From contig NW_026706280.1 of NCBI RefSeq assembly GCF_029867415.1, positions 124,001 through 188,000 on the forward strand: 64,000 bases of DNA, written 5' to 3'. The position numbers and the translations under genes are program-made. This DNA comes from Vicia villosa. Taxonomy: Eukaryota > Streptophyta > Magnoliopsida > Fabales > Fabaceae. Shown here one piece after another: positions 1 through 12,413 of the stretch; positions within the stretch are counted from its first letter, which is position 1; every line of letters starts with the position of its first letter. The notes under the pieces were generated by a model. That model made no database searches, was not told where the DNA came from, and saw only the letters and a list, made by a program, of their open reading frames with translations.

Positions 1-329
1 CCAGATTCCAAGATCAACAACAGAGTTGACTTCTCACCGCTATGTGCCCGAAAGCTGACATTGGAACAACTCTGTGGGGTTTTGATTGAGATGAGAACAT
101 AAATGGAGACTGACATGAATCAGTGCATGGAGGTTATTCAAGCGTTTTCTCTTTGACAAGAAGAATTGAGATGAGTTCCTCCTAGGCCAAATGCAAATGT
201 AGATCTCACCCATGAGAAGGTCTTATGTATCAGAATGTTTGAAATAATGTTGAGATTCCTATTCTTGGTAAAGAGAATTCACATCATTGAAGTCTGCAAG
301 TTTCCAATTATTGAAATTGGCAAAAGGTT
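1..329 (+). repeat. Direct repeat of the leader, copy 1 (copy 2 at 12078-12406)
   Basis: Bases 1-329 match 12078-12406 with a single difference that I could find by eye (an a/g change near base 245). The offset is constant at 12077 bases. The match ends where copy 2 runs into the X1 LTR. It shows that sequence left of the shared LTR and sequence right of it belong to the same retrotransposon family. Confidence 0.95.
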
Positions 330-505
330 CCACCTCTTGGAGAAAAGATTGAAAGCCATAAAAAGTCGTGACTCCACTGATTCAGATGTTGTTGGTTTGT
401 GCCTAATGCCTGATATCAAGAAATGCAAGGATCATCCACTCTCACTCCTAATGGTGGATATTGAAGCTAAATCGGTAATCATCTCCTGTACATGTGTGGA
501 AGTTG

Positions 506-893
506 CTTGGGGCTCCCGATCGAGGGATAAGCAAGACGTACTCTTATCTTGAGCCTTGCATCATTCGCATTGCTCGAATCCCTTAAAGCATTACAAATTC
601 CTGGGTGACTTCGTCAGAATCTTCTTCCGTGTGGTAATCAAGAGTGTCCTACACAATGCTTCTCATTCTCAAGTTGCTTCCCCGTTTGTTGGAACTCCAA
701 TTGGTTAAGATTCGAGTATTGGGTCTTCTTCACCACAAGTAGATCTCCACAATTTGATGACCATGCAAGGTACTTCCATTTAGGATGGCGATTACTACTC
801 TAGCAACTATGCTTGGGGCTCCCGCACGAGGGATAAGCAAGACGTACTCTTATCTTGAGCATTGCATCACTCGCATTGCTCGAATCCCTAAAG
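506..893 (+). repeat. Two-copy imperfect repeat about 303 bp apart
   Basis: The segment at 506-590 (starting gcttggggctcccgatcgag) recurs at 809-893 with a few substitutions. Both copies include the phrase gggataagcaagacgtactc and end near a cgaatccc motif. The sequence between them is not obviously repeated. It is part of the Ogre-like leader and no coding role is visible. Confidence 0.8.
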
Positions 894-2564
894 TAAGGCA
901 AAAATTTACAACTCTTGGGTGACTTCGTTGAGGTTTTCTTTTGAAGTAATCTGAAGAGTTTGGAAGGAACTGCAGAAATTATTCGAGATCAACAAGTCCA
1001 GACGGAGTCAAGTCTCCTCAACAATGGCAGCCATCCAGTTCTTCATCGCATTCTCATTCGTAACATTTCATTGTTTGTTTAAGCATTTATAGCATGTAAA
1101 AACTTGTTAATTTCTGAATGAAAATAAAATACATTGTTTATGTTTGTCTTGAAGAAACCCATTCGTTTTCACTCATAAAATGTTTTTGGCATTACGATAC
1201 CAACTTTACTAATTGCTTGCTAAGGCAAAAAGCTGAGGGAGAATGATGAAAAAAATGCAAAATCTCTAATCATGTTTTTTTGAATAAAACCCTACTGAGA
1301 ATGTACAGGCATTGTTTCAAATCCCCAAACACCGGAGATATAAGGGAGATAGACCCTCGATAACCCTTTGAGCCTTGAAGTAGGAGTTTCTTTTTCTAAT
1401 AATAAAAACCCTTATTTTAACCTTGGGGCAGGGTAGTGTTCATTTGACTTGATCGAGCTTTCAAAACTCACCAAAAGGGTATGCATCTAAGGATACAACA
1501 ATGGTTATCCTTCAAAAGGTTGAGGAATGTCAAAACCGCAATGATTATCCTTATTCCATCAAGAGATCGAGAGATGACGATACCACAATGGTAATCCTTC
1601 ATCAAATCAAAGGAGTGAGGCAGTCGCAATCACCTCCAACGAATCAAAGACTATGCGAAGTCACACGACTTGTGCAAAAAAAAAATAGCAAAAAAAAAAA
1701 TGGCGAAAAATAATGAAAAGAAAAATGGCAAAAGAAGCGTAAAAAAAAAGGACGATGAAATTGCCAAGCAAGAACAAAGTCGTGTGATAATGAATCAGAA
1801 GAATAAAAGGTGAGCGACCGCCATGTCCGAAGAACCTCATTGATTCCTCAACCATTTCAAATTCCTTGTGAGGGATGAACACTCGTGTCGAGTTAATTGA
1901 ACCTAGGAATGGAGAACATCACGAAGGGGGTGGGTACAAATAATTTTGAGCCTAAAAATCCTTTGTTTTCTAAAAACCGTGAACCTGGCCAAGTTACAAC
2001 CCTCAAAAGTCCTAATTGAAGTAGGGTTTATTTCGAAAACGCACTCCTATGAGATAGCATTTAGCTAACTCCCAATGAAGCGAGACTCATATCCATGTTG
2101 GTATTGTATGTTTGCTTTATCTTCCATATGCAAAAATCGAGGTTGTGTCAACTAGTGATTCGGTCACAAGAGCTCGCAACCTCATTTCAAAAAAGGTTTA
2201 ACAACTTCAAGACTAACATAGGCTTTGCATTAGAATTATCATTCTTAGAATTAACATTCTTTTGCATACGAAACATCTGCTTGAACATCAAAAAAAAAAT
2301 TTTCAGGATGAGAATCAGTAAGTAACTTGATCATGTCAAAGTACAAGAGACTTGAGAACTCCGAAGAGTAAAAGCTAATCATCTCAAATGTTGACCATCA
2401 AGGGGCAGGTTCTCTAAAAGAACTCCGTTGGACATTAATAGTTAATGCCTTCCTTGATTACCTCTGAGGGGAAGAGTTTGAAGACTCCGTTGAGCGTGGT
2501 AAAGTTGTTTCCATGCTTGTTTGACTTCAAAACAAAGAAAGCTTAGGGATTCTAGTAAGATGTA

Positions 2565-2740
2565 CCTAATCAGGGGCAATTAAGTCGAGGTTTGACCTCT
2601 CAAATTCAGCATATCTGGGGCAATTATGTCGATAAATCTCTTCAAGCTTTGATCAATCTGGGGAAATCATGTCGAGGAATCTCTCTCTCGAGTTTAACCA
2701 ATCTGGGGCAGTTACGTCGAGATTCGACAAATCTCTCCAA
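2565..2740 (+). repeat. Degenerate tandem repeat, about 60-bp unit, 3 copies
   Basis: Three imperfect units share the core atctggggcaattatgtcga followed by aatctct. They sit in the coding-free internal region. Divergence between units is high, so this array is older or less homogenised than the arrays at 4.1-6.2 kb. Confidence 0.7.
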
Positions 2741-3513
2741 GGATTCTATAGTGCAAATTCCTTCGTAGGTCACGAAGCTTGGAGCACAATCTTTTGAGTT
2801 ATCTTGCCTATCTTTGAGCGTCGGATTTCTCCTGGAACCTTGGTCTCTCCCCAAGCATGGAGTTTATTTCTCCCGAGAGTTTGTTCCATTCCTCAAGCAC
2901 TGGAGTTTATTTCTCCCAAGAGAGGTGGTTCTACTTCCCCCATCTGGGCTTCTTATCTGGATCTCTCATCCCCAACATGGTGAATCGAGGGAATCTCCTC
3001 AAGCTAAAAATCCTCCAACTAGTGGCACATGGTGAGAAGTCCAAAGTCATTCTACGTTCTGGAAGGCAACAACAAGAGTGTGCCCTTACAAGTCAAAGTC
3101 CAATATCTATTGGCACCTCCACATGGTCCTTAACACTAAGGGGATTCTCCCTGGTGTTTACCTCACTAATGCCTTTATTTGGCATCCTGCATATAGTGTT
3201 CACTGCATATAACATTGCATCCTCAAAAGCGTAGCATATCCGTCAAAGCGGATCATTACGCCATAGAAAAATTCAAACATGCATACAAAGCATAAGCCAG
3301 ATAATACAAATCAGCACTCAATCAAGACGACGATACTTCCTCACATAAAATATTGTCCTTACAAACTCCGATTGATATCTGCTACAACATTACAAATCTC
3401 CTAATGCCACGATGCCGATACCTGGTATCCTAAATCTCCAAAAGAAGTCTCATTTTCTCTCTTCGATATGGGTCGGATGCAATGTCTTTCTTCGTCAGAA
3501 TCGTTGTCTCCGA

Positions 3514-3963
3514 GGTTATTTCCCGTATGCTGCATGCAGATTAGAGCGTGAATGAGGGTGGGCATTCAACCCATCTCATTTTTTAATCGTTTGAATAACC
3601 ATACTTGGTGTGTGGCAATTCGAACGATTACCGCTCTTGAAGAGTTACACCCCGCCTTTTGGCCTGAGGGATCAATGTAATTCTTATGCTTCGCAAGCAT
3701 CAATATCTCCGTAATTCCCAGTGGTTACTTCTATCTTCTTGTCAAGTCTAGTCGTCACTAGTCTTGTTATGGTTATTTCCCACGTGCTGCGTGCAAATTA
3801 GAGTGCGAATGAGGGTGGGCATTCAACCCATCTCATTTTTCAATCGTTTGAATAACCATACTTGGTGTGTGGCAATTCGAACGACTGCCACTCTTGAAGA
3901 GCTACACCCCGCCTTTGGCCTGAGGGATTAATGTAATTCTTATGCTTCGCAAGCATCAACATC
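3514..3963 (+). repeat. Two-copy duplication, about 193-bp copies 257 bp apart
   Basis: Bases 3514-3706 and 3771-3963 are close copies. Each begins ggttatttccc and contains gaatgagggtgggcattcaa, a cgaacgatt or cgaacgact motif, and ccccgcctt, and ends in agcatcaa. The roughly 65 bases between them are not repeated. It is a local duplication inside the 3' UTR-like region, next to the large tandem arrays. Confidence 0.85.
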
Positions 3964-4071
3964 TTCGTGATTATGTCTTTTGATCGAGTCTAGTCGTCAC
4001 TAGTCTCCGTGTTCCCTTCCCCCGTATGGGAAAACTTTTCAAGTCCAACCCCCGTGTTGTGAACCCTTGGC

Positions 4072-4905
4072 CTTCCGTCCTTCGAACCCTTCCAAAGCCC
4101 AGTTCCCAACCTGGCAAACCCTTTTAAAGCCCAGTTCCCATCCTGGCAAACCCCTTTTAAAACCCAGTTCCCGTCCTGGTTATCATTTTCCAAATCCAGT
4201 TCCCGTCCTGGTAATCAAGTCAAAGCCATGGTTCCCGTCCTGGAAAAAATTTCAAAATCCAGTTCCCGTCCTGGTAATCATTTTCAAGTCCAGTTCCCGT
4301 CCTGGTAATCATCTTCCTAAATCCAGTTCCCGTCCTGGTAATCATTTTCAAGTCCAGTTCCCGTCCTGGTAATCATCTTCCTAAATCCAGTTCCCGTCCT
4401 GGTAATCATTTTCAAGTCCAGTGCCCGTCCTGGTAATCATTTTTCAAAGCCCAATTCCCGCCTTGGCAAACCTTTCTTCAAAGTCCAATTCTCGCCTTGG
4501 AAAACTTTTTTCAAAGCCCAATTCTCGCATTGGCAAACCTTTTTTCAAAAGCCCAATTCTCGCATTGGCAAATTTTCTTCAAAGCCCAATTCACGCATTG
4601 GCAAACTTTCTTCAAAGTCCAATTCTCGCCTTGGCAAACCCTTTTTCAAAGTCCAGTCCTCGCCCTGGCAAATCATTTCTTTCATTTTCAGTCCTCGTCT
4701 GATATTTTATGGTGAAGTCAGTTCTCGCCTGACAACCACCATTCATCCATAATTTCTTACCGTAAAACCAATTCCCAATCCCGCCTTGGCAAATCTTTTT
4801 TCAAAGCCCAGTTCCCATCCTGGCAAACCCTTTCAAAGCCCAGTCCCCATCCTGGCAAACCCTTTCAAAACCCAGTTTCTGTCCTAGCAAGCCATTTCAA
4901 AACCA
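4072..4905 (+). repeat. Tandem array I, about 31-bp unit, roughly 25 copies
   Basis: The repeated core is ccagttcccgtcctggtaat plus a variable cattttcaagt or catcttcctaaat tail. Units drift from a cccgtcctgg form on the left to a tctcgccttgg form in the middle and back again. Length varies between about 28 and 34 bases. Hypervariable tandem repeats in the 3' UTR are an established property of Ogre-type elements and are a known source of satellite DNA in legumes. Confidence 0.9.
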
Positions 4906-4967
4906 ATTACCAATCCCTAGCCTCAGTGTTGTCAATAATCTTCTTGTGCTCCGGCCTCATTGTTGAT

Positions 4968-6236
4968 CCTCGTCTTTTTCATTCTTGTGGATCGTAGGTC
5001 CGTTGACCTTATCCTCATCTTTGCCAATTCTTGTGGATCGTAGGCCCGTTGACCTTATCCTCATCTTTTCATTCTTGTGGATCGTAGGTCCGTTGACCTT
5101 ATCCTCGTTTCTTGCATTCTTGTGGATCGTAGGTCCGTTGACCTTATCCTCATCTTTTCCATTCTTGTGGATCGTAGGTCCGTTGACCTTATCCTCATCT
5201 CTTTCAATCCTGGTGGATCGTAGGTCCGTTGACCTTATCCTCATCTTTTTCATTCGTGTGGATCGTAGGTCCGTTGACCTTATCCTCATCTCGTTCCATC
5301 CTGGTGGATCGTAGGTCTATTGACCTTATCCTCGTCTTTTTTTCATTCTTGTGGATCGTAGGTCCGTTGACCTTATCCTCATCTCTTTCAATCCTGGTGG
5401 ATCGTAGGTCCGTTGACCTTATCCTCATCTTTTTCATTCTTGTGGATCGTAGGTCCGCTGACCTTATCCTCATCTTTCCCATTCTGGTGGATCGTAGGTC
5501 CGTTGACCTTATCCTCGTCTTTTTCATTCTTGTGGATCGTAGGTCCGTTGACCTTATCCTCATCTTTTTCATTCGTATGGATCGTAGGTCCGTTAACCTT
5601 ATCCTCGTCTTTTTCATTCATGTGGATCGTAGGTCCGTTGACCTTATCCTCATCTTTTTCATTCGTGTGGATCGTAGGTCCGTTGACCTTATCCTCATCT
5701 TTTCATTCTTGTGGATCGTAGGTCCGTTGACCTTATCCTCATCTTTTCATTCTTGTGGATCGTAGGTCCGTTGACCTTATCCTCGTCTCTTGCATTCTTG
5801 TGGATCGTAGGTCCGTTGACCTTATCCTCATCTTTTTCAATTCTTGTGGATCGTATGTCCGTTGACCTTATCCTCATCTTTTTCATTTCTTGTGGATCGT
5901 AGGTCTGTTGACCTTATCCCCATCTTTTTCAATTCTTGTGGATCGTAGGTCCGTTGACCTTATCCTCATCTTTTTCGTTTCTTGTGGATCGTAGGTCCGT
6001 TGACCTTATCCCCATCTTTTTCATTCTTGTGGATCGTAGGTCTGTTGACCTTATCCCTATCTTTTTCAATTCTTGTGGATCGTAGGTCCGTTGACCTTAT
6101 CCTCATCTTTTTCATTTCTTGTGGATCGTAGGTCCGTTGACCTTATCCCCATCTTTTTCATGTCTTGTGGATCGTAGGTCCGTTGACCTTATTTTCATCT
6201 TTTTCAATTCTTGTGGGTCGTAGGTCCGTTGACCTT
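4968..6236 (+). repeat. Tandem array II, about 45-bp unit, roughly 28 copies
   Basis: The unit contains cttgtggatcgtaggtccgt followed by tgaccttatcctcatcttttt. Most units are 44-47 bases and differ by a few substitutions or one-base length changes in the pyrimidine run. Homogeneity is much higher than in array I. Because 45 is divisible by three, long but meaningless open frames arise on both strands. The array ends about 350 bases before the polypurine tract. Confidence 0.95.
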
Positions 6237-6577
6237 ACCCTAGTTTCGAGTCACGGATCGTAGGTCCTACCTTTCCATCAAACCCGTATTTTCCAACCAC
6301 AGTTTCATACAACAATCATTTCCATTGAGAACCTTGTATTGGCACCGTTACCACGTAACAAGCTATCCCATTTCAACCACTCACCATAAACTTTCCCATC
6401 AGAAAAAAAAACAAAACAAAAATTTCTCTTTCCCCAGCAGGTATCAAAATGAAAAAAATAAGGACAACAATCACACCAACTTCTCTTTAGGACAAATTTC
6501 TGGTACTTGGATATTTAATCTTCTTCTACCTCGAATGTTCGAAAGGCTAGCGCCAATCTCACCTTCAGGTTTAAGAC

Positions 6578-6594
6578 GATTAAATAGGGGCAGC
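6578..6594 (+). other. Polypurine tract of the left Ogre-like element
   Basis: The sequence gattaaataggggcagc directly precedes an LTR start (tgtcataccccaaat). It matches the corresponding tract of the coding Ogre (minus strand, 45842-45860, gattgaataggggcaac) in position and composition. This marks the LTR on its right as a 3' LTR for the element to the left. Confidence 0.85.
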
Positions 6595-9500
6595 TGTCAT
6601 ACCCCAAATTTGTCCTGCCCCTAACTTATTTTAACTGGCTTAGACTTCTCATTTCATAATCTCATATACATACTTCCATTAGGTATTAATATACATCATG
6701 CATCATTAACCAATAAATCTAGCAGGGGATCAAGGATCTTGAAGAGTTAGGGCTTCTCTGTTGTTTTGAGGCTCTCATCTTCTTTCAAAGCTGATTTGAG
6801 TTGTCTATTCGTCACTTATGGTTGGAAGTTAAGGCTGTGATTCATGATTAGTGTGGACCAACATGGATTAGGGTTTATTTCCCTATGATTGTGAGTATAA
6901 GAAAAATTAGTGTCTGGCCATACCATTATCATGAATTTCCTCCAACGCTCAAACTTGGTCAACTGAGGAATGATTTTATTGGCTATGGTATAATTTTGGA
7001 GTGATATTCAAGGGATTTAGGGGAAGTTGAAATGTGCGGGATTACTTGGAAGATTAAAGAATATTGGTAAAAATCTTAGCATTTTTAACCAAAGTCACCT
7101 TGGAGCCTTATTATTTGGTCGTCATTTCAATCATCATTTCAACGGCATTAATCACGCAAGGTTAGGAGAAGGTCACACGAAAATTCAAATCCAATCTTGG
7201 AAGAGAAGAGGTGTTCACATTCATACAAAACATAACCGCCAAAGTTTACAACAACAATGAAAAAGCCTCACTTGAAAAAGAGAACCATTTCATCACATTC
7301 CAAGTCATAATTATTAAAAGGAAAATTGCATCTACACCAGTTAATTCATACCATAAACAAAATTGTTCCAAACTCAATTTCACATTTCTTGTTTCACATT
7401 TGCACTACTTCCATCCAAATATACTTCTGTCCAAACAATCTACAAAAACAGGCTTTACAAATATAATCCTAAGTCCTAAAGCTACATCCCAACCATGCCT
7501 TGTTTTGCCTTCATATCATGACTAAATCAAGCTTCCATCTTCCCAAGTATCAATCAAGGAGTTTCTTGCAATGATAGCCCTGCATCAAAACAAAAACAAC
7601 ATTTAACTAACAGCCACAAACATCACATATACCATCACTAACCAATTCATTATACCTTAACTAATTTCAAACCTGTCACAAAACACTCCTGCATACAATA
7701 CCAGAAAAAACAATAAACCTCACCAAGAAAAGCCGGTTCGGCATGACGATCCATAAATACTCAATACTATTTTCATAATCCAGCCACTAGCATACACTAA
7801 CATTCAGATCATACCATTCACAAACCATAACAAAAGACTGATGGAGTCCAAACCAAAAACCTGCATCAATTCAAACCCCCTGCACAATACATAAACCACA
7901 TCAGTACCATACCATCCAAGCTCAAGCCAAAATTCTGCATGAGTCAAAGCAAACATTCATCAGTTCAGCATTGTGCCGATTGTCCGTGTTACTAAGGCAA
8001 GTATATGACAAACCATGGCATACCTGAATTTCAATCCTGCAACTAGCCACAACAGAGATAGTTTTCACCTTCCAAAGCTGCCAGCACTCAGCATGACTCG
8101 GTACTCGGGAGAGCCGGGAAAGAAAAACTATTAACCAAATCATTTGCACAGAGAAGCTTCAGCTAACAGAAACAAAAATTGAAAAAGAAACTGATAAGCT
8201 CACAAAGCTAACCAAACTACATCATAACATCAAACCATATACATTTTATTCAAACAGCATAACCATCCATCTTCAAAACACAATCAAACACCCATATAGA
8301 TAACAAACAGCAGCCCTGCATAAACCTACAAAACCTATAACAGAACTGCTAACTAACCTCCAACTCACCGTAACTAACTGAGTTTGTCAGTTAACTCAAT
8401 GAGTCTATCCTAACTGAATCCAAACCTCCCTGTAACAACCTTCAATCCTAGTCAGCAATCTCCAAACCTATCTAACCCAAACCGAACCTATCTCCAAGCC
8501 AAAAACTCTCCCGAACCTACACTCTATATAATCAATCTCCCTCCACGCCATAATCTTCCCACCATGTTAAGTCTCCACCTTCTTCAACCATCACCCTGAA
8601 CCATTCTTCATTTCTTCACGCCACTTCCATCCATCTCTCATCACTCTCACATTCTTCTCTCATCCATCTTCACCTTTCCACTTCATCACCACCATTGTTG
8701 GAGTTTCAACCTCTGAAACTCCTTCAACCGAGCTCAACCTTCATCCCCTAACAAACACATCAATCTCCATCTCAACAACACTGCATAACGCCTTTAATCA
8801 CACAGAAATTCAGAAACAGATTTGAAGTTCAAGAAGAAGAAAATCGAAGAAGATGATAGAAGAAGGTTCACGAACAAAAACAAGGTTAAGAACGGACTCG
8901 GAATTTACCTGAAGAACTTCATCATCCTTCCTCTGCTGCTCCGCAAAAATCATCATTGCGAAACTTCGTCACCTTCAATCATCTTCAAGATCAACTCGTC
9001 AACAACAACCTCCATCGATCTCATCGTTCAATACTGGAATCGCATCTTCATCCTTCATCAACACAGCGAAACACATATCACCGCCAACACGTGAATCGCA
9101 ACAAAACAAGAAAGGTGAAGGAACAAGAAGAGCACCTGAGTAGAGAATTGCTCACGCGTTTAATTCGTCGTCGAGGCGCCGAGACCTTCTGTGCGAAATC
9201 CGTTCGAATCGGAGGAAGAAAAGAGAGTTCAAGCAGTTGTTGGAAGCTCAAGCACCGTCGTATCGATCCGGAGAAGAGAGTTGAGCTCAAGAGGTCAGCG
9301 ATGTCGTGCCCGAGTTTATGGAATCGGGAGAGATGAGAGAGGGCTACAAAGAAGGAAGTTGAGACGAGGTTAGAAGAGGCGAGGCTGAACCAATCCGTGG
9401 TGGCGTTAAGGGCTTCGCGACGACCGGTAGTGCAATCGGAGAAGGAAATTCTCCGGCGCCGTTTGTTCGTAAGAAGAAGGAAGGTGAACGCTTCAGAACT

Positions 9501-11167
9501 CCAAAGGTCACACCGAACCCTAAATCCCTTTGCCTTTTTATTTATTTTTATTTTTATTCTATTTACTGAATGAGAGTTAAGCTAGGTGTTAATATGAATT
9601 AAACTTGATTAATAGATTTAAGATGTGGATTAATTGTTGTTAATGGTGTTTAATTAGGTTAATGTGAATAAATCTGATACTTAGAATTAAATTGAATAAA
9701 ACTGTGCATGCTGATCCATTCATTTGGGCTTTGGTCACGAAACTGCTTTCTCACCCCATAGAGGCCTACGCACCACCATTTTTGGACATAAGAGAAATTT
9801 GAACAAAAAACATTGCTGGACCATGCATGCTTGGGCCCTATCACCGAAAATGCTCATTACACCCCTCCTGAAGCCCACGCTTTTTTTGGCACTTAGAAAA
9901 TCTGTAACCAAAAAAACAACTGCTGGGCCAACACCCTGGGCCCAGCGCCTTTGCTATATGCACCACCATTTTCAGTCTGAACCCCCTGTTCTCATATCTT
10001 TGTAATTAGATTAATTTTTCTTTTAGTTTTTTTTCTAGATTTAGATAAAAAATGACATATAAAAATCAATTCTCTTTGTTAGTTTTTGATAAAAGAATAA
10101 ATAGTCGCCATTAAAATTTGTTAGATTTTTAGGCGATTGTTGATAAAAAAAACTCATAACAATAATAGTATTTTTCAGACTAATTTTGTATTAATGTTTG
10201 AATTGCTCCTTTTATTTTTTGTATCATTTTCAAGTTTTTGGTGTGGTTTTGTTATTTGTTTTTTGGCCATATTTTAGGCCTATGTTAATATCATTTGCAT
10301 GCTCCTCTTAGAATTTAGTTACCATAACATTAGACTTAGAATAGAATAACTTTAGATTTAGACTTAGATCATAACAATCATTAGATTAGAGAATAGGCTA
10401 ATCTCCCCCTTTTCATTCTTTTTCTTTTCAACACTAAAACATCTAAAAATATTCAAATAAAATCCCCTTTAAAACATACAAAGAAAATACTTAAAACACT
10501 AATAATCAAAGTGAAAATCATTAAAAAGGGAATGAAAGCTTGAATCTCCCTTGCTTTAGGGAATCACTCGAGTGCTTGGATCTCCCTTGCTTTAGGGAAC
10601 CATTCGGGCGTAAGTTCCCAAATTCTAAAAGACACAAACCAAAGAGTAACTCGAGTTTCCCTTGCTTTAGGGATTTCCTCGAAATACTCAAACTCTCTCT
10701 CTTTCTCTCCTTTCTTAAGGGCATTGTTATCTCCGCTCTATTGCATCCTAGGTCGATCCCTTATGCAAGAGCGCGAGCGTTAACTCCGCCCAACTAAAAA
10801 ACACAAAAACAAACAGAAAATCTTTAGCCGAGCTACGGTAACTCTGATTCCTGAAAAGGATACGTAGGCAGCGGGGTAGGGCCCGTGCGAGTACAATTCT
10901 TTATTTTCCCTACATTTTGCATTCATTTCGCATTTAGACATAGACATAGTTATACACCCTTTAGATAGAAACAAACATAGGTGGATACCATCGAGTACGA
11001 TGGGCGTGAGGGGTGCTAGCACCTTCCCCTCGCGTAACCGACTCCCGCACCTAGATTCTCTAGTCGCAAGACCCTGTTCCTTCCTTTGTAGGTTTTCTGA
11101 TATTCCTTTCCCTTATGGGATAAATATATTAGTGGCGACTCTGTTCATTTTTCGCGAGCGTGCGACA
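6595..11167 (+). mobile_element. Complete Ogre-like LTR flanked by PPT and PBS
   Basis: This LTR is about 4573 bp, starts tgtcatacccc and ends gcgaca. The length suits Ogre LTRs. A TATA-like motif lies near 8525, followed by a long transcribed leader with CT-rich stretches. The LTR has a polypurine tract on its left and a tRNA-Arg-type primer site on its right, so it serves as 3' LTR of one element and 5' LTR of the next. Three copies of tcccttgctttaggga occur at 10545-10675. The open frames at 8822-9373 show no recognisable domain and lie in the R/U5-like part. Confidence 0.9.
8524..8531 (+). promoter_or_regulatory. Putative TATA box of the LTR promoter
   Basis: The motif ctatataa lies about 1.93 kb into the LTR and is followed by a pyrimidine-rich, AUG-poor stretch typical of a transcription start region in long plant LTRs. 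Assignment rests on motif and position only. Confidence 0.5.
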
Positions 11168-12406
11168 GCTGGCGACTCTGCTAGGGATTTACCTGAGCAA
11201 GTCGATCCTAGCCTTTGTTTGTTTCTTTTATTGGGTGTTTCTTTGTTTTGTTTATATGTTTATATCTTGTATATATGCTTGCATATCATGTTTACTTTCC
11301 GCATGCATCTGGACTATGTTATGGGTCCCCGTGGGGGCCACATATTTTTCTGCTTTGTTTTGCAGGTGGGGGGTTTTGTGAGGTAAAAGGCCCACTACCC
11401 AGGCCAGTGACACATAGGATTAGCGTGGATGCTCATGTTGACTCCCGTGGCTCTTGCTACGATCGAGCTTGACATGGGGTACCACAACTGGGCGAGGTTC
11501 TTTCATGGAACACTGTGTCTGGCACGCTTGTTGCCTCAAACACTTTGTACCCCATGGGAACTGTAGACCCTAGTGACCATTAGGGACCACTTGTCCGTGT
11601 CTAGACTACATACCCGTGAGATTGGGGTGGGACAGGAAACCTTGACTCCTACATACCTTGGCTTCTTCATATTTGAGGCTGGACCTTTATTTGGTCTAAT
11701 CTCATGGTGCTTGATATTCTGGTATTCCAAAAAGGCGTCGAACCTTTGATCCTGTGACATCTGACCTACATCAGTTATTTAGAGGATTGTGCAGTGGTAT
11801 CCAAGATTATATGGACCTTGATCCCATGCCTTTGCATTGCATAACATCATTGCTTTACCCACTTCATTTGTGAGAGACCCTAAAGTCTATTTCCAAAAAA
11901 AAAAAAAATAATAGAAAAAGAGAAAAGATATCCTATACAAAAGATGCTTTGATTTCAAAAAAAAAAGAACAAAACAAAAGTGTATGAAAAGACTTTAGGA
12001 TCTCTCATAAATGGAACATGCATTCATACTATCATGCATTTCATGGTTCTTTCAAAGACTTATGGGACCCTTCCTATCCAGATTCCAAGATCAACAACAG
12101 AGTTGACTTCTCACCGCTATGTGCCCGAAAGCTGACATTGGAACAACTCTGTGGGGTTTTGATTGAGATGAGAACATAAATGGAGACTGACATGAATCAG
12201 TGCATGGAGGTTATTCAAGCGTTTTCTCTTTGACAAGAAGAATTGAGATGAGTTCCTCCTAGGCCAAATGCAAATGTAGATCTCACCCATGAGAAGGTCT
12301 TATGTATCAGAATGTTTGAAATGATGTTGAGATTCCTATTCTTGGTAAAGAGAATTCACATCATTGAAGTCTGCAAGTTTCCAATTATTGAAATTGGCAA
12401 AAGGTT
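11168..12406 (+). mobile_element. Primer binding site and 5' leader of a truncated Ogre-like element
   Basis: The primer site tggcgactctgctaggga occupies 11170-11187, two bases after the LTR end. It agrees with the tRNA-Arg-type primer site known for Ogre and with the minus-strand Ogre site at 57716-57733. The following 1.2 kb of leader holds no ORF with a recognisable domain, and its last 329 bases equal the window start. The element stops abruptly at about 12406, where X1 LTR sequence begins. Confidence 0.85.
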
Positions 12407-12413
12407 TCCAATT

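Larger units (their letters stand above)
1..6594 (+). mobile_element. 3' internal region of a non-coding Ogre-like Ty3-gypsy element
   Basis: This is the internal part of an Ogre-like element, lying upstream of a polypurine tract and an LTR. I see no gag, protease, RT, RNase H or integrase motif on either strand. The first 329 bases recur at 12078-12406, about 0.9 kb downstream of a primer binding site, so they are 5' leader sequence. The rest runs directly into a repeat-rich 3' UTR. The last 100 bases resemble the pre-PPT sequence of the coding Ogre at 45842-45940. I infer a non-autonomous element that lost its coding region. The stretch 900-2560 holds only AT-rich leader-like sequence and short spurious frames. 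Confidence 0.75.

Noticed and set aside
235..552. 105-codon frame on the plus strand
   Set aside because: It spans the duplicated leader, is not preserved in copy 2 beyond 12406, and has no recognisable domain.
4957..5902. Overlapping open frames of 63-178 codons on both strands
   Set aside because: They come from the 45-bp tandem unit, which is stop-free in several frames; the peptides are pure repeats without a domain.
4072..6236. Regular repeats that might suggest a CRISPR-like array
   Set aside because: Units are contiguous with no unique spacers, the genome is eukaryotic, and the arrays lie in a retroelement 3' UTR.
8822..9373. Open frames in the middle of the Ogre-like LTR
   Set aside because: They overlap on both strands, have skewed composition and no domain; they fit transcribed LTR leader.
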